Part shown: positions 58,446-64,000 of the stretch, piece after piece | How positions within the stretch are numbered: position 1 is the stretch's first letter | Layout of the letters: each line of letters starts with the position of its first letter | DNA from: an uncultured Selenomonadales bacterium | Lineage (GTDB): Bacteria; Bacillota; Negativicutes; Selenomonadales; Selenomonadaceae | DNA length: 64,000 nt | Direction: 5' to 3' | Assembly: GCA_937877565.1 (NCBI GenBank) | Contig: CALFJB010000062.1 | Span: 26,294 to 90,293, forward strand | Made by a program: the position numbers and the translations under genes | Notes under the pieces: generated by a model | What the model was told of the DNA's origin: nothing | The model's input: only the letters and a program-made list of their open reading frames with translations | The model's database searches: none

Positions 58446-58575
58446 TTTCATCAGCTCCAAAATTTTTTAATTTATGATAAACGGCAAAGATTTTTTGTCA
58501 AGCGTTGAAATTTTTCTTGCCAAAATTTGCGATTCAATTTATATTGGAAAAAATTTTAAAGGGAGTTTGAACGCT

Positions 58576-58812
58576 ATGAAAAAATCTGCAACCTATGATG
58601 AACTTGTAAAAACTCTGCAAAATGTTACCGGCACAGAATTTGAAAGTTTAATGAGTCTGTATTTTGCATTGGATAAAAACAAATTTGACAGAGGTATTTT
58701 AGCTTTTATTGAAACTATTGCCTTTGACGAAGAGGCTAACAGAAAGAATGTTAAATCTGACGACGCGGTATATAAAAAGCTTATTGACTATTTTAAAAAT
58801 TGCCCAAAATAA
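58576..58812 (+). CDS. Small hypothetical protein, 78 residues
   Basis: Not recognised. Helical, charged protein (YDELVKTLQNVTGTEFESLMSLYFALDKNKFDRGILAFIETIAFDEEANRK). Start ATG 58576 has AAAGGGAG 10 nt upstream. Own transcript, ending at the hairpin at 58812-58845. Confidence 0.55.
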   Translation: MKKSATYDELVKTLQNVTGTEFESLMSLYFALDKNKFDRGILAFIETIAFDEEANRKNVKSDDAVYKKLIDYFKNCPK

Positions 58813-58845
58813 AAAATCCCGTCAACTTCGACGGGATATTTTTTC
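58812..58845. terminator. Bidirectional terminator
   Basis: AAAAATCCCGTC-aacttc-GACGGGATATTTTTT: A and T tracts on each side serve both convergent genes. Confidence 0.85.
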
Positions 58846-59136
58846 GCGTAGAAAATTAAAAATTTTTATCGGGATTGATTTTATTGAAGAAAAATTTATC
58901 GAAAAATCTACCGCGCCAAATTTGCCGGAAATTTTTTCATAAGCAATTTTTAAAAATCCAAACAAAGTACGAATAAGTTTTAACGCCAAAAAAATTGTCA
59001 GAATGACTACCAGCGCGGTTATCGCCAAAACTAAAATTTCTAACAAAAATGAAGTCCTCTGAATGTTTGACAAAATACTTTTTATCGACCACGCCGTGCT
59101 TGCCGCGTCAAGTGCCGTGAAGTCTGTACCTTCCAT
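58822..59136 (-). CDS. Small membrane protein, unknown function
   Basis: 104 residues. One long hydrophobic segment at about 29-55 (SFLLEILVLAITALVVILTIFLALKLIRTLFGF), possibly two short helices, then a basic C terminus. Not recognised. AGGTGA precedes ATG 59136. Its 3' end overlaps the terminator hairpin. Downstream of cobD on the same strand. Confidence 0.55.
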   Translation of the reverse strand: MEGTDFTALDAASTAWSIKSILSNIQRTSFLLEILVLAITALVVILTIFLALKLIRTLFGFLKIAYEKISGKFGAVDFSINFSSIKSIPIKIFNFLREKISRRS

Positions 59137-59163
59137 AAAAATCACCTGCCATTTTTCGTAATG

Positions 59164-60186
59164 TTACAGCGAATTTGCCAAGACTTCAAGCAATTTTAAA
59201 TTTTCTGCGCGGGAACGAATTGCACTGCGTAAATATCGCCCGTCCAATCCTACAAAATTTTCGCAACTTCGCAGTAAAATTTTTTCTTGCCGCAACTTTT
59301 CAAGCGTCAACTTTGCAAGTTCAACAGTTTCAAATTTTAAAAGTACAAAATTTACTGACGGCTCAAAAATTTCTACGCCGTGAATTTTTTTCAACTCGGT
59401 AATAAAAAATTCTTTTTCAACCTGCAACCAATTTCTTGTATCAGCTAAAAATTTTTCGTCAGATAAAGCCGCAACGCCCGCTTTTTGCGCCAAAAAATTT
59501 ACATTCCAAACATCTTTTGCGGCGTTCAATTTTTCAGCCAAATTTTTTTCGACAACCGCAAAGCCCAATCTTAAGCCCGGAATTGCAAAAATTTTTGTCA
59601 GCGATTGTACAACCGAAATTTTTTCTGAAACTAAATTTTTTGCAGATTCAACATTTAAAAAATCTATAAAAGACTCGTCAATTAAAATTTTTGCGGAGTT
59701 GGAAATTTTTTTAATTGCGTCGATTGAAATTAAATTTCCGGTAGGATTATTTGGACGCCCCAAAATTATTAAATCGCCTGTAAAATCCTGCGCGAGGTTA
59801 AGTTCAAAATTTTCTTCGGCGCGTGTGAAAATATATTCAACTTCGGCGTTAATTGCGCGGGCGGCGCGTTCGTATTCAGAAAAACTCGGCACGGGAATTA
59901 AAATTTTGCGCGGGCGTGTAACATTCAGGTACAAATAAAAAAATTCAGCCGCGCCGTTGACTAAAACTAAATTTTCAGCGTCAACTTTATAGCGTTGCGA
60001 AATGGCGGCTTTTAATTCGCTTGCATTTGGATCGGGATAATTTTTAATGCCGTCAAGATTTTCAATTATCGCAGTACGAATTTTTTCAGAGACGCCTAAA
60101 GGGTTAATATTTGCGCTGAAGTCTAAAAAATTTCCCGTTGTACCGTCAGCGTTGTAAATTTGCCCGCCGTGTTCAAACTTTTTCAT
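59164..60186 (-). CDS. cobD: Threonine-phosphate decarboxylase CobD (class I/II aminotransferase fold)
   Basis: 340 residues. Decarboxylates L-threonine O-3-phosphate to aminopropanol phosphate for the cobamide nucleotide loop. Starts MKKFEHGGQIY and LDFSANINPLG as in CobD; PLP Lys in SLTKIFAIPGLRLG; RPNNPTGN and C-terminal YLRSAIRS. Histidinol-phosphate aminotransferase is the close alternative, but the HGG start and a threonine kinase (pduX-like) in the same region favour CobD. Confidence 0.85.
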   Translation of the reverse strand: MKKFEHGGQIYNADGTTGNFLDFSANINPLGVSEKIRTAIIENLDGIKNYPDPNASELKAAISQRYKVDAENLVLVNGAAEFFYLYLNVTRPRKILIPVPSFSEYERAARAINAEVEYIFTRAEENFELNLAQDFTGDLIILGRPNNPTGNLISIDAIKKISNSAKILIDESFIDFLNVESAKNLVSEKISVVQSLTKIFAIPGLRLGFAVVEKNLAEKLNAAKDVWNVNFLAQKAGVAALSDEKFLADTRNWLQVEKEFFITELKKIHGVEIFEPSVNFVLLKFETVELAKLTLEKLRQEKILLRSCENFVGLDGRYLRSAIRSRAENLKLLEVLANSL

Positions 60187-60200
60187 AAATTCCTACTTTC

Positions 60201-60617
60201 TTAAACTTTCAAAACAAGCGTATTAACGCCCGCGTTATGCTGATAATCCAATTTTGAAAGAATTTTATCTAAAATTACAGCACTCAAATTTTCATCTTTT
60301 TTCAAATATTCCCGTAAGTTAAACTGTTTGGCGTCGTCATAAATCCTAATCCAAATTTCCCCGTCAACAATGGTAACTCTAACATAGCCGTTGCAATGTT
60401 GGTCGGTGTTAAATCCGTAGGTTAAAATATTCATTCCGAGTTCTTCAATAGCCATCCCCGCGAAAGTGGATTGCTTATTATCAAAATTTTTTTCTTCGCA
60501 AAAATCTATAACCGCTTAAGAAATATTTGTTATGTCGTCAATGTTGCCGAAATTTTGCTCCAAAGTATTTTCGCTTGAAACGCCAAAATTTTTATCGAAT
60601 TTAAGCCGAATTTCCAA
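60201..60617 (-). pseudogene. RsbW/SpoIIAB-type ATP-binding protein with an in-frame stop
   Basis: 139 codons from TTG 60617 (GGGGGTG about 8 nt upstream), interrupted by one TAA at 60516-60518. Either side reads as one anti-sigma-factor-type GHKL ATPase: KLEIRLKFDKNFGVSSENTLEQNFGNIDDI before and FCEEKNFDNKQSTFAGMAIEELGMNILTYGF after, with N-box AIEELGMN, then RIYDDAKQF and the C-terminal NTLVLKV. It overlaps the spacing to the MATE gene, whose stop at 60620 is next to it, so the two were translationally coupled. Only the part from 60455 is open. Confidence 0.75.
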
Positions 60618-60619
60618 TT

Positions 60620-61924
60620 TTAATAACACCCCCCATCTATCGGATGTGCTTTTTGTTCCATTGCGTAATTTATCACTGAAACTGCAACCAGTGCCAAACA
60701 AATTAATTCTGCCGCAGGAAATGACAGCCAAACTGCATCAATACCGAAAATTGGCGCGGTTGTAGCCGCAAGTACCGCCATTAAAATATTTTCCAAAACA
60801 GGCATTGAATTGACAAGCCATTCACTTTTTTTCTGGAATTGGTACGCCTTCATTATGAAGGCAATGAACGCATTTAACACGATAAAGCACGGGAAAAGCA
60901 GTAACATTCTTTCAGTAATGCTGTAAGCCTCTTCACCCGGTTCAAAAAACATATCGGGCAATATCGGCGAGCCAATCATCAGCAAAGCCATTATCACGGC
61001 AGAAACCATAATACAATATTTCAAGGCAAGGCGTGAAAGGTAAATCAAGGCAGCGCGGTCTTTTGCGCCAAAATAAATGCTGCCCAACGCCATATAAGCA
61101 CTTGCAAATCCCATTGGAAACGCGCCCAAAATTCCAATAACAGAGCCCTGAACGTTCATCGCCGCAACGCCGGAAAATCCTATCAGCCCAACAAGCGTTA
61201 TATTCAGGATATAAGATTTTGCCGTTACACCCAAATTAAAAGTCAGCGCGGGAGTTCCCATTCTTGCAGATTTTAAAAGGCGTCCGAAATTAAATTTTTT
61301 GAATATCAGCTGAATTGGCTTATTTGAATCAAAAAAACTGTGCAAAATAATTGCGGCGGACAAAAGATAACTGACAGACGAGGCAAGCCCTAAGCCGAAA
61401 ATTTTCATATCAAAGACGAGTAAAAAAATTATATTGCCCAAAAAATTTATAACAGCTGCAAATGCAATCGTCATTTTTGAAAGTTTTACATTGTTATTGA
61501 ATGCCAAAAACCAAAGTAACAACGAACACATAACTGCGCCGAAAATTCCAAACGAATAGCCTTTTATGTATTGCTGCAACAAAATTGCAACCGTTCCTTC
61601 TGCGCCGAGAATTTCTGCAAGCCATTCACTTTTGAAGAAACAAAACGCCGAAAAAATTATTGCCAATGAACCAAGAAAAACTACCGAAGTTGCCAAAAGC
61701 TCCAACAAAGATTCTTTATCACCTGTGCCGATATACCGACCACACAGAATTTGCACGCCAATAATTACTACCCAGACCAGCGAAATAATCGTAAGCATTG
61801 GCGTAAAAAAGCCGCCCGCCGCCATTGATTCGGTACCGAGAAAATTTCCTACAAAAAACGTGTCAATAAAATTGTTCAGCGAGTATACAACAATGCTTAG
61901 AAATTCGAGAATTAACAGATTCAT
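60620..61924 (-). CDS. MATE-family multidrug/metabolite exporter
   Basis: 434 residues, about 12 helices in two halves. First-half motif NNFIDTFFVGNFLGTESMAAGGFFTPM; second-half LALKYCIMVSAVIMALLMIG. Exports cationic compounds with Na+ or H+. The first helix is slightly short and no clear RBS precedes ATG 61924, so the true start could differ. The 3' end is in a G6 run directly followed by the broken RsbW-like frame. Confidence 0.85.
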   Translation of the reverse strand: MNLLILEFLSIVVYSLNNFIDTFFVGNFLGTESMAAGGFFTPMLTIISLVWVVIIGVQILCGRYIGTGDKESLLELLATSVVFLGSLAIIFSAFCFFKSEWLAEILGAEGTVAILLQQYIKGYSFGIFGAVMCSLLLWFLAFNNNVKLSKMTIAFAAVINFLGNIIFLLVFDMKIFGLGLASSVSYLLSAAIILHSFFDSNKPIQLIFKKFNFGRLLKSARMGTPALTFNLGVTAKSYILNITLVGLIGFSGVAAMNVQGSVIGILGAFPMGFASAYMALGSIYFGAKDRAALIYLSRLALKYCIMVSAVIMALLMIGSPILPDMFFEPGEEAYSITERMLLLFPCFIVLNAFIAFIMKAYQFQKKSEWLVNSMPVLENILMAVLAATTAPIFGIDAVWLSFPAAELICLALVAVSVINYAMEQKAHPIDGGCY

Positions 61925-61991
61925 AAATGATTTTTTTGATTAAATATTCTTTAGTTTGAATGACATCAGACAACGGAAATACCCCCTCAAT

Positions 61992-62756
61992 CTAAAAATT
62001 TATTCGAGTTTTCATCAGAAATTTTATAAAGTCAAAATGCCGCGCAATTTCTGAAATTTTTTTATCAATATTTAAATCGTCATTGTGAAAAAAAATTCCA
62101 ATAACCGTGCCGGAATGTGCAACATTTACCGTTACCGCGCCAATACTTTTTGCGTAGGAAATTATTTCGGCTAAAAATTTTTTGTGCAAAATTTCTTGAT
62201 TGGCAAGCGCAGATTTTTCAACCATTTCAAAATTTAAAACGTCGTCAAGCGCGGGAATTTGAAAGTTACTGCGGCGATTAAATTTCACTGTGTCAACTTC
62301 GCCGCCGTAGTCGAAAATTGCAACCGCGTATTTTTCCGGCACTGAAATATTTTTTAGAAATTTGCCTGTAACGGGATTCATTGCAACCACGCCGTTAAAA
62401 AAAATCCCGTCAGTTGGTTCAATCGACGCCGCTAACTTTGCAATTTCTTCAGCTGAAATATTTTTGCCAAAAGATAAAGCGACGGCTTTTGCAACCGCCG
62501 CCAAATCTGCACTGCTTGACGCCATACCCTTACCGCGTGGCAATTCTGTTTCAAGTCTTATTCCAAATTTTAATTTGCCGAATTTTTTCAGCATTGCCAA
62601 AGATTTTTCGCCCAATCCTTCAACGCCGCCAAATTCATCTGAAATTGTAACAGTTGAAAATTTTTCAATGGGACATGTTATTAAAATTGGTTCGCCGTTG
62701 AAAAATCCTTGCACAAATTCGCCGCAACTTCCACAAACTTTAATTTTCAGTTTCAT
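61992..62756 (-). CDS. pduX: GHMP kinase, PduX-like L-threonine kinase
   Basis: 254 residues. N-terminal VCGSCGEFVQGFFNGEPILITCPIE is the PduX/GHMP start, the ATP loop is PRGKGMASSSADLAAVAKA, and the C terminus has AHSGTVIGIFF. PduX makes L-threonine phosphate, the substrate of CobD. The start is uncertain between ATG 62756 and TTG 62762; both overlap the upstream kinase gene. Confidence 0.85.
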   Translation of the reverse strand: MKLKIKVCGSCGEFVQGFFNGEPILITCPIEKFSTVTISDEFGGVEGLGEKSLAMLKKFGKLKFGIRLETELPRGKGMASSSADLAAVAKAVALSFGKNISAEEIAKLAASIEPTDGIFFNGVVAMNPVTGKFLKNISVPEKYAVAIFDYGGEVDTVKFNRRSNFQIPALDDVLNFEMVEKSALANQEILHKKFLAEIISYAKSIGAVTVNVAHSGTVIGIFFHNDDLNIDKKISEIARHFDFIKFLMKTRINF

Positions 62757-63546
62757 TTTCAAAAATCATTTCGTCAAAATCTTCTTCGTCATCATCAAGC
62801 TTAATATAATCGCCGTCTGCTTGCAATTCCCACGTTTCATTTGCATGAGCAGAATTTTTTAATACGCGCTCAACGTTTTTGCTGTCACTGTTAAGATAAA
62901 AATTTTCTGCCTCTTCACGAGTCAAGCCGGTATTCATTTTGCGAGAAATTAAGCGTTCGGTTAAAAGTTCCGGCGCGGCTTTTATGAAAACCGTATAATC
63001 TGCCAAAACTCTAATATTTGTCCAGCGCGGCTCATTCAGCAGAAAATAATTGCCCTCAACCAAAATTATATCGTCTTCAACGTTCAGGGCGTCGTGTACC
63101 ACGTCATGAATAATTCTGTCGTAAATGTTCCAATTCGTGCCTTCCTGCCGCACTTCACGAAGTTTAATTTGCATTGAATCAACGTCGAAAGTTTCAGGCG
63201 CACCTTTTATATCGTTCATCAAAATTTCTTGCCCGTCGCGCAGGATTTTATTTTTTTTCAGATATTCTGAATCATAGTGAAAGCCGTCCATACCGAGCGC
63301 ACGAATATTTGTAAACATTTGATTTTCGCGGCTAAGTTTTTCTAAAAACTGTGCAATGGTAGTTTTACCGGCGGCGGGCGGCGCGGCTATGTACGCAATA
63401 ATTTTTCTGTCAGTCATTCCCTGCAATTCGGTTAATTTGCGCAGGAACGGGTTAAAAATTTCTTCAATCGCAGTTTTTGAAAATTTAACCTCCTGTGTCA
63501 AGCCGTTTATATCCATCGTTAAATTTGTCCAAATTTTTTCACTCAT
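62740..63546 (-). CDS. P-loop nucleoside/sugar kinase family protein
   Basis: 268 residues. Walker A AAPPAAGKTTIAQFLEKL, LGMDGFHYDSEYL, DIILVEGNYFLLNEPRW, and RLISRKMNTGLTREEAENFYLNSD: the uridine-kinase-like family with YggC and fructose-transport-linked kinases. Substrate unknown. A very acidic tail (DDDEEDFDEMIFENETE). Start ATG 63546 follows AAAGGTGATTTT. Overlaps pduX, so the pair is coupled. Confidence 0.8.
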   Translation of the reverse strand: MSEKIWTNLTMDINGLTQEVKFSKTAIEEIFNPFLRKLTELQGMTDRKIIAYIAAPPAAGKTTIAQFLEKLSRENQMFTNIRALGMDGFHYDSEYLKKNKILRDGQEILMNDIKGAPETFDVDSMQIKLREVRQEGTNWNIYDRIIHDVVHDALNVEDDIILVEGNYFLLNEPRWTNIRVLADYTVFIKAAPELLTERLISRKMNTGLTREEAENFYLNSDSKNVERVLKNSAHANETWELQADGDYIKLDDDEEDFDEMIFENETEN

Positions 63547-63570
63547 AAAATCACCTTTCAATTTAAATTA

Positions 63571-63594
63571 TTACACTATCCAACTAACAAACTA
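63571..63594 (-). repeat. One-armed octad repeat (TAGTNNNN units), second locus
   Basis: Minus strand: TAGTTTGT, TAGTTGGA, TAGTGTAA. It encodes the last residues (SLLVG) and supplies the TAG stop of the HPt gene. Same units as at 30853-30883. Confidence 0.6.
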
Positions 63595-64000
63595 TTCAAT
63601 TCTTCCCAATCCGGCTTGCTTGCCGCAGTTTTTATCTTTTCAAATTTTTCAACTTCATCAGCGGGAATTTTGTATTCTGCCAAAGATTCAAGTACCATTT
63701 GCGCTGTATCAAAGTCAAATTCAGCTGCCGCGCCTTGCAACGCCTCATAAGCCTCCGCCAAATTTTCCGCGTCAATCAAAGGTTTATCTGCGTCAGATTC
63801 TTCAACCTTTACCAATGGCTTTAATTTTTCTGCGAAACTTATATAAAGCTCAAGTAAACCGTCAGTAGATTCTTTAATTTCGTTAATGTATCCGCTGTTT
63901 CCGGCGTCCTCCAAACGTTTGGCGCGGTCTGAAAGTTCATTCGCTCCAATAACGCGGGCGGAACTTTTCAGCGCGTGTACCTTCGTCGTGTAATTTTTCC
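63576..64000 (-). CDS. C-terminal HPt domain of a two-component signalling protein (5' end outside window)
   Basis: At least 141 residues, open to the right window edge. The phospho-His is in YTTKVHALKSSARVIGANELSDRAKRLEDAGNSG, the pattern at the C terminus of hybrid kinases such as BarA/TorS types. The part beyond (LYISFAEKLKPLVKVEESDADKPL) is an acidic HPt extension. The remainder of the protein, probably with receiver and kinase domains, lies outside. Its C terminus is encoded by the octad repeat. Confidence 0.8.
   Translation of the reverse strand, partial: KNYTTKVHALKSSARVIGANELSDRAKRLEDAGNSGYINEIKESTDGLLELYISFAEKLKPLVKVEESDADKPLIDAENLAEAYEALQGAAAEFDFDTAQMVLESLAEYKIPADEVEKFEKIKTAASKPDWEELNSLLVG

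Overview
The window looks like the chromosome of an anaerobic, low-to-moderate G+C Firmicute, most probably of the class Negativicutes (Selenomonas/Veillonella relatives). This is an inference from gene content: a B-type succinate dehydrogenase/fumarate reductase next to a two-subunit Fe-S fumarase, a meso-diaminopimelate dehydrogenase, nickel-hydrogenase maturation genes, a glycyl radical enzyme operon, cobamide side-chain genes, a very large RTX-type surface protein, and the Firmicute order rimP-nusA-ylxR-infB. No rRNA, tRNA, CRISPR array, insertion sequence or prophage was recognised.

Layout. 1-4.4 kb (minus): succinate dehydrogenase flavoprotein and cytochrome b, fumarase beta and alpha, a small phosphatase. 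4.5-8.3 kb (plus): a leucine-rich-repeat protein, a CstA-type transporter, then hypB and a hydrogenase maturation protease with a HepT/MntA toxin-antitoxin pair inserted between them. 8.3-11.4 kb (minus): two paralogous secreted proteins and a small RiPP locus (39-residue precursor, radical SAM/SPASM maturase, wrecked ABC exporter) whose promoter holds a run of nine G. 11.5-21 kb: a lipoprotein, a GltD-like flavoprotein, mnmA, a soluble chemotaxis-type signalling protein, a response regulator-diguanylate cyclase, an HPt protein, a hybrid kinase and a DUF4230 protein. 21-27.3 kb: a giant calcium-binding repeat protein with a zinc-peptidase domain, and a zinc-ribbon MscL. 27.6-36.1 kb: a dehydrogenase, purB, kptA, a HIT protein, an odd IIB-ROK fusion, a membrane protein and a drug/metabolite exporter. 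36.2-41.1 kb: three secreted proteins, a HAD phosphatase, and a thioredoxin / CXXC peptide / iron-sulfur membrane protein operon. 41.2-45 kb: ddh, a membrane protein, a double-receiver regulator, a FolK-DHFR fusion, folB. 45.2-52.3 kb: glycyl radical enzyme, its activase (frameshifted as sequenced), an FSA-type aldolase, a DeoR regulator, folP, serS. 52.4-57.8 kb: rimP-nusA-ylxR-infB. 57.8-64 kb: cobC, cobD and pduX-like cobamide genes mixed with a MATE exporter, a broken RsbW-like ATPase, a P-loop kinase and the HPt tail of a signalling protein.

The most unusual signal is non-coding. At least six intergenic spots between codirectional genes carry runs of degenerate 7-base units, usually as two arms that are rough reverse complements around a short loop. 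The arm consensus differs from locus to locus, and the element starts at, or within a few bases of, the stop codon of the upstream gene. Three are followed by an identical Shine-Dalgarno cassette just before the next start codon. Two further loci have one-armed 8-base versions. A second repeat family (about 150 bp, nested hairpins with compensatory changes) occurs twice, with a partial third copy. The RiPP locus and the partial tandem duplications of gene ends are the other main points of interest.
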